A stretch of 64,000 nucleotides of DNA, from contig NZ_JAVIFU010000002.1 in assembly GCF_031157315.1 (NCBI RefSeq), forward strand, positions 222,943 through 286,942, given 5' to 3'. Position numbers and translations under genes: made by a program. The DNA comes from Paenibacillus sp. LHD-38. Lineage in GTDB: Bacteria > Bacillota > Bacilli > Paenibacillales > Paenibacillaceae. Under the pieces are notes generated by a model. It did not search any database and was not told where the DNA came from. It saw nothing but the letters and a program-made list of their open reading frames with translations. This document shows, piece after piece, positions 26,793 through 36,731 of this stretch. Position 1 is the first letter of the stretch. Each line of letters opens with the position of its first letter.

Positions 26793-27808
26793 GAATACGC
26801 GCACTGACCATCCGGATCATCAAGCAATTTTTGCGTGATAAGCGGACGCTTGCCTTATTGTTTCTTGCCCCCCTTCTTATCCTGAGCTTAATGAAGCTCG
26901 TATTTGACGGGCAAGCCGTAGCTCCTGTGATTGGAACCGTTAAACTCCCCGCTGCCCTAAACGAGAAATTCGAGCAGCTAGGTGCCGATATTGTCATCTA
27001 TGACACGGACTCTGCTGCTCAATCCGCGATTCAAGCAGGCGACCTGGACGGCATCCTGCAATTGGACGGCGGTAATCCCGAGCTAACGCTTGAAGGAAGC
27101 GACCCCTCGATCAACCGGGCAGTATTATTGCTAATGCAAAATGCATTGCAAACAAGCGAAGGAAGCGAGGCCCCTGCTATTACTTATTTACACGGCGGGC
27201 CGGATATGGCTGCTTTCGATTCATTTGGACCCATACTCATTGGTTTTTTCTCTTTTTTCTTCGTCTTTCTGCTTGCTGGCGTTTCCTTCCTTAGAGAAAG
27301 AACAAGCGGAACCTTGGAGCGCCTGCTGGCCACGCCGATCCGCCGAAGCGAGATCGTGGTTGGGTATTTAGCTGGATTCGGTATTTTCACCCTGCTGCAA
27401 GCTTCTTTGATCGCCTGGTATTCGGTCGACATATTAGGGCTATATATGGCCGGAAACATTGGATATATGCTGATTATTAATTTACTGCTTTCCTTAACGG
27501 CATTAACGCTCGGAACGCTGCTATCCTCCTTTGCCAGCAGTGAATTTCAAATCATTCAATTCATTCCGATCGTAATCGTGCCGCAGGCTTTTTTCTCCGG
27601 CCTGTTTAATCTCGATGCCATGAACCCTTTGCTGCAAAAGCTAAGCTTGATTATGCCGCTCTATTATGGTGCTGATGCGATGCAAGGCATTATGATTCGC
27701 GGCGAGGATTGGGGGGATTTTCAGTTGGATGTATACGTGCTTGTAGGCTTCTCCCTCTTGTTCGCTCTCTTAAATGTGCTGGCGCTGAAGAAGCATCGCC
27801 GCATGTAG
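26789..27808 (+). CDS. ABC-2 type exporter permease
   Basis: A 339-residue permease with an N-terminal helix (about 22-40), an external domain (about 45-140), and five further helices, the ABC-2/YhgE-like form. FLRERTSGTLERLLATPIRRSE is the coupling segment (read in parts). It pairs with the ATPase encoded immediately upstream, presumably as a homodimer since there is only one permease gene. A TetR gene follows after 56 bp. Confidence 0.88.
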   Translation: MRIRALTIRIIKQFLRDKRTLALLFLAPLLILSLMKLVFDGQAVAPVIGTVKLPAALNEKFEQLGADIVIYDTDSAAQSAIQAGDLDGILQLDGGNPELTLEGSDPSINRAVLLLMQNALQTSEGSEAPAITYLHGGPDMAAFDSFGPILIGFFSFFFVFLLAGVSFLRERTSGTLERLLATPIRRSEIVVGYLAGFGIFTLLQASLIAWYSVDILGLYMAGNIGYMLIINLLLSLTALTLGTLLSSFASSEFQIIQFIPIVIVPQAFFSGLFNLDAMNPLLQKLSLIMPLYYGADAMQGIMIRGEDWGDFQLDVYVLVGFSLLFALLNVLALKKHRRM

Positions 27809-27864
27809 CTGCGAAGCGCTTCTGATATAATGAATGGATTGGGTAAAGAGAAGGAGTGTCTTAG

Positions 27865-28527
27865 ATGCAAGAACCAGTGGATCAATGGCTGCATGAACTG
27901 TTGAAGTTAGATGATGACGAAGTGAAAATGACCGAAAAGCAATCAAAAATCGTGCAGGCAGCCTCTGAGGTTTTTGCGCAAAAAGGATTCGCTGCTTCGT
28001 CAACGAGTGAAATTGCTCAGCGGGCTGGCGTAGCCGAAGGAACGATTTTTCGTCATTACAAAACAAAAAAGGATTTGCTGATCTCAATCGTTGCGCCTGT
28101 GATGGCAAAGCTTGTAGCCCCTTTTGTCCTGCGCGACTTCTATAAAGTGCTCGATGGCAGCTTCGACAGCTTAGACCAGCTGCTGCGTGCCATCATTGAA
28201 AATCGAATTGCTTTTCTGGAAAAAAATATGCAGGTTTTCAAAATATTTATTCAAGAAATCCCTTTTCATCCCGAAATTCAAGAGCAATTTCAGAAACAGA
28301 TTTTGTCAAAGGTACTGGAAAAGTTCAGCATTAGTATTCAGAAATTTCAGCAGCAAGGCGCCATTATCGATTGGTCGCCGATTACGGTTATCCGTTTAAC
28401 GGCATCTGCGTTGATCGGTTACGTGCTCTGCCGCTCCTTGTCCGGAAATGTTTCCGGCAATGTATGGAATGACGATGCCGAAAGGGAAGCAACCATCACT
28501 TTTATCATAAAAGGGCTTGCGCCTTAG
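27865..28527 (+). CDS. TetR family repressor of the ABC exporter operon
   Basis: A 220-residue regulator. The helix-turn-helix is at about residues 22-68 (ASEVFAQKGFAASSTSEIAQ then AGVAEGTIFRHYKTKKDLL), followed by an all-helical ligand-binding domain. An N-terminal extension of about 20 acidic residues is unusual. AAGGAG precedes the ATG. As the last gene of the operon it most likely represses its own promoter through O1 and O2; the ligand is probably an exporter substrate. Confidence 0.88.
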   Translation: MQEPVDQWLHELLKLDDDEVKMTEKQSKIVQAASEVFAQKGFAASSTSEIAQRAGVAEGTIFRHYKTKKDLLISIVAPVMAKLVAPFVLRDFYKVLDGSFDSLDQLLRAIIENRIAFLEKNMQVFKIFIQEIPFHPEIQEQFQKQILSKVLEKFSISIQKFQQQGAIIDWSPITVIRLTASALIGYVLCRSLSGNVSGNVWNDDAEREATITFIIKGLAP

Positions 28528-28538
28528 ATTTCATTAAA

Positions 28539-28579
28539 AAAAGCCGGTTATCCATCAATAAGATGAGTAACCGGCTTTT
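28539..28579. terminator. Bidirectional terminator between tetR and the MFS gene
   Basis: A perfect 12-bp inverted repeat (aaaagccggtta / taaccggctttt) with a 17-nt loop and A/T flanks lies between the convergent genes. Confidence 0.8.
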
Positions 28580-28585
28580 ATCTAT

Positions 28586-29779
28586 TTATTTTGCTGACTG
28601 TAAATTCACTTCATCGATGCTTGTCCTGTCGAGCTGACGGAAGCGGAGCAGCAGAAGCAGTGCGGCCAGGCACAAAATACCGCCCAGTAAATATGGCAAT
28701 CCCATCTCAATCGTGAAGAAGAATGAACCAAGCAATGGCCCAGCGATACGGCCCAAGCTGTCCATCGACGAGCTGAGTCCAGACGCTACGCCCTGACCTA
28801 CCGTTGTCTTCTGCGTAATGAGCGAGGTCACACACGGCCTGATCAAAGAGTTACCGATGCCGAACACCGCAAGAGAAAGCGTTGCCCACAAAAGCGAATG
28901 AGCGCCAAGCAGCAGGAAAAATCCGATGGCTGAGATAACAAGACCGATTGCAATGTATTTCGGCTCCTCGCCTTTCTTGATGAGCCGGCGTACGACTCCG
29001 CCCTGCACGAGCGCACCAACAAAGCCGCATACAAAAAACAAGATGCCGACCTGCAGCGGAGTCACTTCAAACCTGCGCATGCCGAAAAATTGCAAAGTCG
29101 CTTCCATACCGGCAAGCGTAAATGTCACAAAAAACGCCAGCACGTACAAATACTTTAGCGGACCGGTAAAAGCAGCCCATCTTGAAACCCGTTTCTCCGA
29201 AGATGCTCGCCGCTGCTCAGGAGCGAGCGATTCCTTCAGCTTCCATGCCGCCAGCACAAACGTGATTAATGCAAGCGCCGAGGCTGTGTAAAAAGGCGTT
29301 TGCAACGAGAATACGCTCAAAAGTCCGCCTACGCCGGGCCCAATCGTAAAGCCGAGGCCGATCGACATCCCGACAAGCCCCATCCCCTTCGTTCTCGACT
29401 CCGGCGGCGTGATATCCGCTACGTATGCCACGATAACGGAAGCGACTGCGCCAGAAAACAATCCTCCCAGCACCCGCGACAGGTACATGAGCGTCAAATT
29501 CCCTGAAGATAGGCCAAACAGCAGGAAACTTACCGCAAAGCCAAGGACGCCTATCAAGATTATTGGCCTTCTGCCGATCCGATCGGATAAGCTTCCCCAA
29601 AATGGCGAAAGGAAAAACGAGACTGCGGAATAAATAGCCAGCATTCGGCCTGTATGTATTTCCGCTTTATTCGGATCAGCGGCTTGAATAATTTCCGGCA
29701 TAACCGGAATGATAATGCCGAACCCAATAAAAGTTGTCATTAATATTGCCATTATAATAAGCATACGTTTATCTTTCAT
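28586..29779 (-). CDS. MFS drug efflux transporter, DHA1 (TetA-like)
   Basis: A 397-residue 12-helix transporter. The loop between helices 2 and 3 reads GSLSDRIGRRPIIL, the conserved MFS motif A; motif C-like residues (GPGVGGLL) follow in helix 5, as in drug-proton antiporters. ATG 29779 has GGAGGGG 7 bases upstream; the longer reading from 29824 lacks one. It is divergent from speA across about 167 bp. Substrate unknown. Confidence 0.88.
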   Translation of the reverse strand: MKDKRMLIIMAILMTTFIGFGIIIPVMPEIIQAADPNKAEIHTGRMLAIYSAVSFFLSPFWGSLSDRIGRRPIILIGVLGFAVSFLLFGLSSGNLTLMYLSRVLGGLFSGAVASVIVAYVADITPPESRTKGMGLVGMSIGLGFTIGPGVGGLLSVFSLQTPFYTASALALITFVLAAWKLKESLAPEQRRASSEKRVSRWAAFTGPLKYLYVLAFFVTFTLAGMEATLQFFGMRRFEVTPLQVGILFFVCGFVGALVQGGVVRRLIKKGEEPKYIAIGLVISAIGFFLLLGAHSLLWATLSLAVFGIGNSLIRPCVTSLITQKTTVGQGVASGLSSSMDSLGRIAGPLLGSFFFTIEMGLPYLLGGILCLAALLLLLRFRQLDRTSIDEVNLQSAK

Positions 29780-29946
29780 GCTGCAACCCCTCCACCAACC
29801 TATGTTACCATATCCATTAATCAATCATGTATGAACAATTGAAGAACAAATCGACAAACCTTGCCCTTATCTTAAAATTGAAGCTTGCATTCCCCCCTGT
29901 ATTTGCTATACTCAACTTTGTTTGTAACCTCTAATGAAAGGCAGGG

Positions 29947-31425
29947 ATGAAAGCAATGGATCATACCAAAACCCCGCTATTCACCGCGCTTCGCCGTCAT
30001 GCGGAGCAGGATCCCGTACAGTTTCATATTCCCGGACACAAAAAAGGATTGGGCAGCGACTCGGAATTTCGCGAATTTATCGGCGATAACGCGTTGTCGA
30101 TCGATTTAATCAATATAGCACCGCTTGATGACTTGCATCAGCCGACTGGCGTTATTGAGGAAGCGCAGAAGCTAGCAGCTGACGCATTCGGATCGGACTA
30201 CACTTATTTCTCCGTACAAGGAACAAGCGGAGCGATCATGACCATGATTTTAACCGTGTGCGCGCCTGGCGACAAAATCATCGTTCCTCGCAATGTTCAC
30301 AAATCGATCATGGCTGCCATTATTTTCGCAGGCGCAAGACCAGTATTCATTTCACCTGCAAGGGATAACAATCTTGGTATCGATCATGGCATTACGACAC
30401 GTTCCGTCCGCAAGGCACTTGAGAGACATCCGGATGCAAAAGCCGTTCTCGTCATCAACCCGACCTATTTCGGAATATGTGCGAATTTGAAAGAGATCGT
30501 CGATCTCGTACATAGCTTCGACATTCCAGTCCTTGTAGACGAAGCGCATGGCGTGCTCATTCATTTCCATGAGAAGCTGCCTATGTCTGCCATGCAAGCG
30601 GGCGCGGATATGGCTGCAACGAGTGTTCATAAGCTCGGCGGTTCCATGACGCAAAGCTCGGTGCTGAATGTCCGCAAGGGCAGAGTCAACCCGCACCGCA
30701 TTCAAACCGTGATCAGTATGCTGACCACCACTTCTACTTCTTACATTTTGCTAGGATCACTTGATACGTCGAGACGCAATCTCGCTCTGAATGGACATGC
30801 TATCGCCGGGCGTGCGATTGAGCTTGCCCAGTACACTCGCAAGCAGATCAATGAGATCCCAGGTCTTTATTGCTTCGGAGAAGAAATTCTCGGTGATGAG
30901 GCTACCTATGATTACGATCCGACAAAAGTGTCCATCCATGTCCGTCATCTCGGGATTACCGGCTATGAAACGGAAAACTGGCTTCGCGACAATTATAATG
31001 TAGAGATTGAAATGAGCGACATGTATAACATTCTTTGCTTAGTTACGCCTGGAGATACCTCTGATTCCGTGTCAAAATTGTTAATCTCGCTTCGCGGTCT
31101 TTCAGAGAGGTTCCATGAAGGTGCAGAGGCGCGTGAATTAGTCGTCAAAATTCCGGATATTCCCCAGCTTTCCCTGACACCGCGCGACGCATTCTACGGT
31201 GAAACGGAAGTTCTTCCGTTCAAAGAATCTGCCGGACGGATCATTGCCGAGTTTATTTATGTCTATCCGCCGGGAATTCCTATTTTATTGCCGGGCGAGG
31301 TCATTACGCAAAAGAATATCGACTATATCGTCGATCATGTCCAAGTCGGCCTGCCGGTTAAAGGCCCGGAGGATCGCAGCATTGAATTCGTAAAAGTCAT
31401 CGTTGAAGAAACAGCGATCTCATAA
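29947..31425 (+). CDS. speA: Arginine/lysine/ornithine decarboxylase family, SpeA-like
   Basis: A 492-residue PLP enzyme of fold type I, matching Bacillus SpeA almost end to end (HIPGHKKG, FIGDNALSIDLINI, DDLH, FSVQGTSGAIMTM). Asp198 (LVDEAHG) contacts the PLP ring and Lys229 (TSVHKLGGSMTQ) forms the Schiff base. SpeA makes agmatine from arginine for spermidine synthesis; substrate is assigned by family resemblance. A second in-frame ATG at 29956 is an alternative start. It is a single gene followed by a terminator. Confidence 0.9.
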   Translation: MKAMDHTKTPLFTALRRHAEQDPVQFHIPGHKKGLGSDSEFREFIGDNALSIDLINIAPLDDLHQPTGVIEEAQKLAADAFGSDYTYFSVQGTSGAIMTMILTVCAPGDKIIVPRNVHKSIMAAIIFAGARPVFISPARDNNLGIDHGITTRSVRKALERHPDAKAVLVINPTYFGICANLKEIVDLVHSFDIPVLVDEAHGVLIHFHEKLPMSAMQAGADMAATSVHKLGGSMTQSSVLNVRKGRVNPHRIQTVISMLTTTSTSYILLGSLDTSRRNLALNGHAIAGRAIELAQYTRKQINEIPGLYCFGEEILGDEATYDYDPTKVSIHVRHLGITGYETENWLRDNYNVEIEMSDMYNILCLVTPGDTSDSVSKLLISLRGLSERFHEGAEARELVVKIPDIPQLSLTPRDAFYGETEVLPFKESAGRIIAEFIYVYPPGIPILLPGEVITQKNIDYIVDHVQVGLPVKGPEDRSIEFVKVIVEETAIS

Positions 31426-31436
31426 GCAAGAAAATG

Positions 31437-31480
31437 AACCGGCTTTAGAGCATCAGATTGCTTCTAAAGTTGGTTTTTTT
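31437..31480 (+). terminator. Intrinsic terminator of speA
   Basis: A 13-bp stem with two G-U pairs (31437-31449 with 31463-31475) followed by a run of T residues. Confidence 0.8.
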
Positions 31481-31555
31481 CATGCATTTTTGCAGAATGC
31501 CACTTATTGTAAACCCATATCGAGCATGCTATGATGTTGGCAGAGGTGAGATGCG

Positions 31556-31972
31556 ATGAGTCAAAGCGCTTACATAAAATTCGTGCAAGGATCATCCGTG
31601 GAGAAGCTGACATTAGAGGAAATTAAGAGCCAGCTCTTGCATTACCGGGAGCAAACCGCCCTGACCGGCTCGCAGTTGGATTGGAATTACGCAGAAGCCG
31701 CTTTCCCTTACACAATCGAATCCAAGCAGGATGAGCGGTGGTTTTACTTAAAAGGGATCAACCCGCTTTATAAGCATATCATTTTTGGGCCAAGCGAAGC
31801 CGAAAGCGCCGCTGGAGGCTTTGTACCTTGTGTACAGGTCGTTCTTCCGGACGAAGCCACTCACGGCGATAAAGCGAAGGCGAATGAGCTGTGTAAATTT
31901 ATAGCCAGCCGCCTGAAAGCCGAGCTTACCATGTTCAATGGCCGTACCATTTATTATAATCCGCGAAAATAA
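31556..31972 (+). CDS. Conserved small protein, probably DUF1885 family
   Basis: A 138-residue soluble protein beginning MSQSAYIKFVQGS with conserved-looking LDWNYAEAAFPY, WFYLKGINPLYKHIIFG and a C-terminal LPDEATHGDKAKANELCKF then NGRTIYYNPRK. This pattern is familiar from Bacillales proteins of the DUF1885 type; I rely on memory of the motif, not a search. Function is unknown. It is monocistronic, between two terminators. Confidence 0.7.
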   Translation: MSQSAYIKFVQGSSVEKLTLEEIKSQLLHYREQTALTGSQLDWNYAEAAFPYTIESKQDERWFYLKGINPLYKHIIFGPSEAESAAGGFVPCVQVVLPDEATHGDKAKANELCKFIASRLKAELTMFNGRTIYYNPRK

Positions 31973-32003
31973 TATAAGCTTTGGAATAGGGGCAATAAGA
32001 AAA

Positions 32004-32037
32004 ACCGTCAGGGAAGATCATCCTGACGGTCCTTTTT
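32004..32037 (+). terminator. Intrinsic terminator
   Basis: A 9-bp stem (accgtcagg / cctgacggt) with a 9-nt loop and CCTTTTT tail, 30 bases after the preceding stop. Confidence 0.75.
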
Positions 32038-32129
32038 AGGTTTGACGTACATCGTAACGACCCAGAGTTTTGCCCCGGCTTGACGAGTGGTTATAAAAAA
32101 ATAATCTGGGCAAAACTAAATAAAAGACT

Positions 32130-32158
32130 GAGAATTCGATCCAATGGATTGAATTCTC
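32130..32158. repeat. Compact hairpin in the region before the germination operon
   Basis: A 13-bp inverted repeat (one G-U pair) with a 3-nt loop centred on CCAATGG. There is no T-run on the right; a T-rich stretch on the left suggests it could act leftward, where no gene reads into it. The 363-bp gap 31973-32335 otherwise holds the terminator at 32004 and repeat copy 3; no protein gene is evident in it. Confidence 0.5.
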
Positions 32159-32190
32159 GCGAAGTGATAGGACAATACCGCCAGCTTTTT

Positions 32191-32288
32191 CAAAATATAG
32201 GAAAGTATAAGATTTTCTCTTATATTCACGCCTCTATTTCTCCGCGAAACGAGCTTTTGCCACCAAGGACGGCGTCAGCCGTTTACGC
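32191..32288 (-). repeat. Dispersed intergenic palindromic repeat, copy 3 (reverse strand)
   Basis: Read leftward it begins GCGTAAACGGCTGACGCCGT, then TGGCAAAAGCTCGTTTCGCG, then an AT-rich palindrome with TATAAGA/TCTTATA arms. It aligns along its whole length with copy 1 at 22606-22700. It sits about 50 bp ahead of the germination operon, probably in its leader. Confidence 0.7.
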
Positions 32289-32335
32289 TTGGAGATTACT
32301 TACGCAAAGTTGCGAGAGGGAGGTACTGATCTCCT

Positions 32336-32572
32336 TTGCTGGAAAAGATTATCGTCCTGTTTATCATCTACGCAGCCATATTGGGCTATGATTACCCGAA
32401 TCTAAAAAAAACCAGCATAAAACTTCGACTGGCCTATGGAGGAATTATGCTATGTGCGTTATATCTCAGTACAGCCTATGCGGGCAATCTGAATTGGCCG
32501 GAACTGTATCACTTCCTCCTATTCCTTTTCGATCGACCGGCTGAGATCATTGTGAATATGATGAAATCGTGA
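32336..32572 (+). CDS. Small two-helix membrane protein, germinant-receptor D-subunit type
   Basis: A 78-residue protein with two hydrophobic helices (about 5-20 and 34-50) and an amphipathic C-terminal tail. It starts at TTG 32336 about 12 bases after GGGAGG. It resembles the protein at 36458-36700 (MLxKIxVLxI..AAI start, similar length, similar NLNWPEL/NLPNLDEL segment), and both directly precede a GerB gene. Small two-helix D proteins of this kind modulate germinant receptors in Bacillus. First gene of the operon. Confidence 0.75.
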   Translation: MLEKIIVLFIIYAAILGYDYPNLKKTSIKLRLAYGGIMLCALYLSTAYAGNLNWPELYHFLLFLFDRPAEIIVNMMKS

Positions 32573-32588
32573 GAAGGAGAAAAAACCA

Positions 32589-33695
32589 TTGCAAGAACAT
32601 GAAACGGTGAGTTCAACACAGATGGCGACCCTTTTCCTATGCTATTTGGCTGGTTCCTCCATCCTTTTCATACAACAACCCTTGATTCAACTTGCAAAAG
32701 ATATGGCTACGCTGGCTGTCATTACTGCAAACGGCATAGGTTTTCTGTTGTTAGGTTGTGTTCTTTATTTGCACAAACAGTATCCCGGACTAACCTATGT
32801 GGAATACAGCAAGCAGGCAGTAGGCCGCTGGTTGTCTATGGTCTTCGCGATTCTGCTTATCGTTGAGCTTATGCTGACAGCAAGTGATATCATTCGAAAC
32901 GACGGGGCCTTTGTAGCAAATACGATAATGAGCGCAACGCCAGTCTATGTGTTAAATTCGCTCCTTCTAGCGACTGCCGCTATTACAGCGTACTGCGGAA
33001 TCGAAGTGATGGCCAGAATGTTCGTTCTTTTGATGATTACGAACTTTCTGTTTATAGTTGCTGCATATGTACTGAACATACCGAATTACCAGGTTGAAAT
33101 GCTATTCCCCCTATTTACCGAAGGGATCAAACCATTCTTTTACGGAACGTATGTTGCAACAGGGATTCCTTACGCGGGACTGGTCGTTTTCGGGATGCTG
33201 TTACCTTATGTAAAACAAGAGGACAAGCCCTCCCTTGGAAAATGGATGTATGGGGCTCTTGTTACGCATGGAATAACGCTATTGCTGGGGGTCATATGCA
33301 CCATTGCTGTACTTGGTCCGTTGGCAGCAGAAAAAAAGTACTCTTTGTATGTATTATCCGGAATGATTGAGATTGCGGATTTTGTGGAACGTCTACAAAC
33401 CACCATGGTTTTCACTCAAGTCGTCGGATCCTACATGAAAACCACCATTGTTTTGTTTATTCTGAATGTCACATTGTGCAAAATATTACAAAAACAAAAT
33501 GAACGAATCCTAATCTTCCCTCTAACCTTAGTCGTCCTGCTTCTTTCGTTAACCGCTCCAAATGAACAAGAAGCATCCCATTTGTTTACAGATGTGGCAC
33601 CATTCGTTTATACAACCTTAGGAGTTGTCCCATTACTGATCATTGTTCTTGTCACTTTCATCAAACAACGGATCAAGAGAGGAAGAAATAGATGA
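32589..33695 (+). CDS. Spore germination protein GerB family (receptor B subunit 1)
   Basis: A 368-residue integral membrane protein with about ten helices, of the amino-acid/polyamine permease superfamily (spore permease branch). Typical features are GSSILFI in helix 1, the [15 protein letters not shown] loop, [13 protein letters not shown] and GSYMKTT near helix 9. The B subunit forms the germinant-binding site with A. It starts at TTG 32589 with AAGGAG 9 bases upstream and overlaps the A-subunit gene by 4 bases (ATGA). It has a paralogue at 36732-37820. Confidence 0.9.
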   Translation: MQEHETVSSTQMATLFLCYLAGSSILFIQQPLIQLAKDMATLAVITANGIGFLLLGCVLYLHKQYPGLTYVEYSKQAVGRWLSMVFAILLIVELMLTASDIIRNDGAFVANTIMSATPVYVLNSLLLATAAITAYCGIEVMARMFVLLMITNFLFIVAAYVLNIPNYQVEMLFPLFTEGIKPFFYGTYVATGIPYAGLVVFGMLLPYVKQEDKPSLGKWMYGALVTHGITLLLGVICTIAVLGPLAAEKKYSLYVLSGMIEIADFVERLQTTMVFTQVVGSYMKTTIVLFILNVTLCKILQKQNERILIFPLTLVVLLLSLTAPNEQEASHLFTDVAPFVYTTLGVVPLLIIVLVTFIKQRIKRGRNR

Positions 33696-35254
33696 GTCCA
33701 ATTTCGAAGAGGAACCGTTCAGCCGATCATTCGTCCACGAGTCAATCATTAGATAACGAAAATCCTCAGTTGCCCGAGAATAAGGAACCGATCTCTCCTG
33801 ACTTGCCGGTTAATAAGCAGCGGATGGAAACGATCTTCGCGGAATGTAAGGATGTCATGTTGCACCCGTACCATTACGGACCTGATCTCCAACATTCAGC
33901 ATTGGTCATTCACTGTGAAACGCTAGTTCAGGACATGAAAGTGAGTTTCATAAAATCGGTTATGCAAGATCTTACGGACCATGAAGTTGGTCCGGCCTAT
34001 AATATTACGCCTGATCAAATCGATTCTTTTTTCAGCCGGCAAGGCATTTCCGCTCATTCCACGAAAATAATCGAACATCTTGACGAAGTCGTACAACATA
34101 TTATGAACGGCTATGTCGTTATCTTTTTTAACCAATGGAATAAAGTGCTCAGCTTTAACGCGATATCAATCGAGACGAGACAAGTGACAGAACCGATTAC
34201 GGAATCCGTCGTAAAAGGGCCTCATGAAAGTACGGTAGAGAATCTGAAAAAAAATATCGGAATGCTTCGTGCAAGATTGATAACCGTAGACTTTAAAATG
34301 GATTTCTTCAGAGCGGGGGGAAAATCGAATAGCGAAATTGCTTTTGGTTATGTGGAGGGTGCCGTTAACCCAGAAACGTTGACCGAATTTAAACAACGAA
34401 TAGCCAAAGCCAAAGATATGGAAATATTGGAGACCTCGTACATTGAGGAGCTTCTGGAAGATTGGACTTACTCTCCATTTCCACAATTTCGTTTCACGGA
34501 ACGTCCGGATACGGCGGTGGCTGCTTTGTTGGATGGCAAAATTATCGTGATGGTCTCCGGCAGTCCGTCCATCATGATTTGTCCGGGTCTATTTCCCGAA
34601 TTTTTGCAATCCAGTGAAGATTACTATGAGCGAACCGTTTATTCCTCCATGGTTCGTCTACTAAGGCTATTTGCTTTTGTTGTTTCGCTCACCTTGCCAA
34701 GCATCTATATTGCCCTAACAACCTTTCATCCCGAATTGATCCCGTCGGTTCTCTTGTTGGCGATTTTAAACACACGGGAAGGGATCCCGTTTCCTACTTT
34801 CGTTGAAGCGTTCATTATGTCCGTTTTCTTCGAATTGCTCCACGAAGCAGGGATTCGTCTGCCGAAGACGATTGGCTCCGCAGTGAGCATCGTAGGGGCG
34901 CTTGTCATCGGTGATGCGGCAATCAATGCCGGCATTGCCTCCCCTATGATGGTTGTCGTAGTGGCCATAACCGGGATCTCCACTTTTACCATTCCGCAAT
35001 ATAATATTACCACTGGGCTGCGTGTCTTGCGTTTTCCGCTGATGATTCTTGCCGCTACACTGGGAGGATTCGGGCTGATGATCGGGTACCTCTTGATTTT
35101 CCTGCATATGACGTGTTTACGCTCGCTCGGCCAGCCGTATTTTGCGCCGCTCGGCCCTCTTCGCCTGCGGCAATTACTCGATGTGCTCATTCGCGCGCCA
35201 TTGAAAACGTTGTTTCGTTCACCGCGGAATCGGCATTCACACAAGTCGTCTTAA
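33692..35254 (+). CDS. Spore germination protein GerA family (receptor A subunit)
   Basis: A 520-residue receptor subunit. A long hydrophilic N-terminal part (about 1-320) precedes a membrane region of about five helices (325-480). GerA signatures are visible: [66 protein letters not shown] and a C-terminal FAPLGPLR. The first 40 residues are polar and variable. Overlaps GerB upstream by 4 bases. Assembles with B and C subunits in the spore inner membrane. Confidence 0.93.
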   Translation: MSPISKRNRSADHSSTSQSLDNENPQLPENKEPISPDLPVNKQRMETIFAECKDVMLHPYHYGPDLQHSALVIHCETLVQDMKVSFIKSVMQDLTDHEVGPAYNITPDQIDSFFSRQGISAHSTKIIEHLDEVVQHIMNGYVVIFFNQWNKVLSFNAISIETRQVTEPITESVVKGPHESTVENLKKNIGMLRARLITVDFKMDFFRAGGKSNSEIAFGYVEGAVNPETLTEFKQRIAKAKDMEILETSYIEELLEDWTYSPFPQFRFTERPDTAVAALLDGKIIVMVSGSPSIMICPGLFPEFLQSSEDYYERTVYSSMVRLLRLFAFVVSLTLPSIYIALTTFHPELIPSVLLLAILNTREGIPFPTFVEAFIMSVFFELLHEAGIRLPKTIGSAVSIVGALVIGDAAINAGIASPMMVVVVAITGISTFTIPQYNITTGLRVLRFPLMILAATLGGFGLMIGYLLIFLHMTCLRSLGQPYFAPLGPLRLRQLLDVLIRAPLKTLFRSPRNRHSHKSS

Positions 35255-35278
35255 GTAACGGAGAAAGAGGGATGAGCA

Positions 35279-36430
35279 TTGAGAAAGATAGCGGTTGCGG
35301 TAATATCTTTTGTTGCTTGTCTGTTTTTGGCAGGATGCTGGGATAAAATGGAATTAGATGATTTAGCGTTTGTTCAAGCGGTTGCCATCGACGAAACCGA
35401 GAATGGAAAGATTAGAATGACAACCCATTTCTATAAACCTCAGGGCGTGGGAAGTGGAATGTCTCAAGGGCAAGGTGCCAAAAGTTATCAAAATGTGGAG
35501 ACGATCGACGAGTCCATGTTTGAAGCGATTCGCGACTTTACGCTTCATGTGGGCCGCAAGGCGCAGTGGAGCCATATGCGGGTCTTGATTATCGGGGAAA
35601 AACTCGCCAAGAAGCGAAATATCGGAGAGATCCTGGACATTATGTCGCGGGACAATGAACCGAGGGCTACCATGAACATCATCATTGGCAAGGACCAAGG
35701 CAGTACATATTTGGAGGTTGCGCCGTTTATCGAACAAACCGAAGCTCAGGAGCTGCTGAAAATTAGCCGGATGGCTTACCGTTATACCGCTAAGACGGTT
35801 AATACCAATTTTTTGGATCTGTCTTTGCAGCTGAAGAGCGAAACGGGTATTGCAAACATACCGTACGTTTATCGCGACAAAAGAAGTGCGCCCGACTCCG
35901 TGCCTGTTCTAGCAACCGCGCTAATAAAAAAAGGGAAAATGGTCGGACTGCTGGATAATAAGGGTACGGAATCGTTGGTTGCCCTTACTGACCAATACAA
36001 GAACGGAATCATCGAAACGGCCTGTCCGAATCCAAATAAAAGGGAAACGATTTTAGCGGAATCCTTCAAGACAAAAATAACACCTGAAATCAAGGAAGAC
36101 TCGGTTGACGTTCACGTATCCGTCAAAATCGATGGAATCGTCGGCGAACTCGTATGCACGACCTTGACAGACAAGGAAGGGTTCCAGCGTTTCAGTGATA
36201 AGATCGAAAATAGCGTGGAGCAGCAGTTGCAGAACACGATAGAGCTGCTGCAGAAGAAAAAACTGGACGCAATCGGAATTGGCAATCTCATACACCGACA
36301 AAATCCGGCTTTGTGGAAACGATGGAAACCGGATTGGGAAGAACGTTTTGCTCGCGCAAAATTCAATGTCGATGTCGAGGTAAACGTGCTGAACACAGGT
36401 ATGAACATCGGAAAGCCTTATGCCAAATAA
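35279..36430 (+). CDS. Spore germination protein GerC family lipoprotein (receptor C subunit)
   Basis: A 383-residue lipoprotein with signal peptide and lipobox LFLAGC (Cys20), then the family hallmark CWDKMELDDLAFV. The three-domain GerAC fold is suggested by QWSHMRVLIIGEKLAK, IPYVYRDKRSAPDSVPVL and the C-terminal DAIGIGNLIHRQNPALWKRW. Starts at TTG 35279 behind GAGGG. It follows GerA by 24 bp. Confidence 0.93.
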   Translation: MRKIAVAVISFVACLFLAGCWDKMELDDLAFVQAVAIDETENGKIRMTTHFYKPQGVGSGMSQGQGAKSYQNVETIDESMFEAIRDFTLHVGRKAQWSHMRVLIIGEKLAKKRNIGEILDIMSRDNEPRATMNIIIGKDQGSTYLEVAPFIEQTEAQELLKISRMAYRYTAKTVNTNFLDLSLQLKSETGIANIPYVYRDKRSAPDSVPVLATALIKKGKMVGLLDNKGTESLVALTDQYKNGIIETACPNPNKRETILAESFKTKITPEIKEDSVDVHVSVKIDGIVGELVCTTLTDKEGFQRFSDKIENSVEQQLQNTIELLQKKKLDAIGIGNLIHRQNPALWKRWKPDWEERFARAKFNVDVEVNVLNTGMNIGKPYAK

Positions 36431-36457
36431 GAAACCGTGAATGTGGGGGACGAATAT

Positions 36458-36700
36458 ATGCTTGTAAAAATAATGGTTTTAGTTATTTTATTTGCTGCAA
36501 TATTTGTCTCTGACGGTCCGAAATGGAAAAAATTTGGGCCCAGGGAGCGAATTGCTTATAGCGTGATCATGACCGTGGCCGTATATCTGAGTGTAGATTT
36601 TGTGGCAGATATGAATTTACCGAATCTCGATGAGCTGCTCAATGTTTTTTTGGCCGACCCGGCTAAACGCATCGTGGAATCGATTAAGCTCCCGTCCTAG
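36458..36700 (+). CDS. Small two-helix membrane protein, second D-subunit type
   Basis: An 80-residue protein with two hydrophobic helices (about 4-20 and 35-52), paralogous to the protein at 32336-32572. The ATG at 36458 follows GGGGGA by 7 bases; a GTG at 36437 in frame would place that site inside the gene. It sits between gerC and the second GerB, repeating the D-then-B order of the operon's beginning. Confidence 0.78.
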   Translation: MLVKIMVLVILFAAIFVSDGPKWKKFGPRERIAYSVIMTVAVYLSVDFVADMNLPNLDELLNVFLADPAKRIVESIKLPS

Positions 36701-36731
36701 TACGTCTGATTGAAGGAAGCGGTGGAATGTA

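Noticed and set aside
34726..35244. 172-residue frame antisense to the GerA-type gene
   Set aside because: It mirrors the conserved membrane region of GerA; no ribosome site and unlikely composition.
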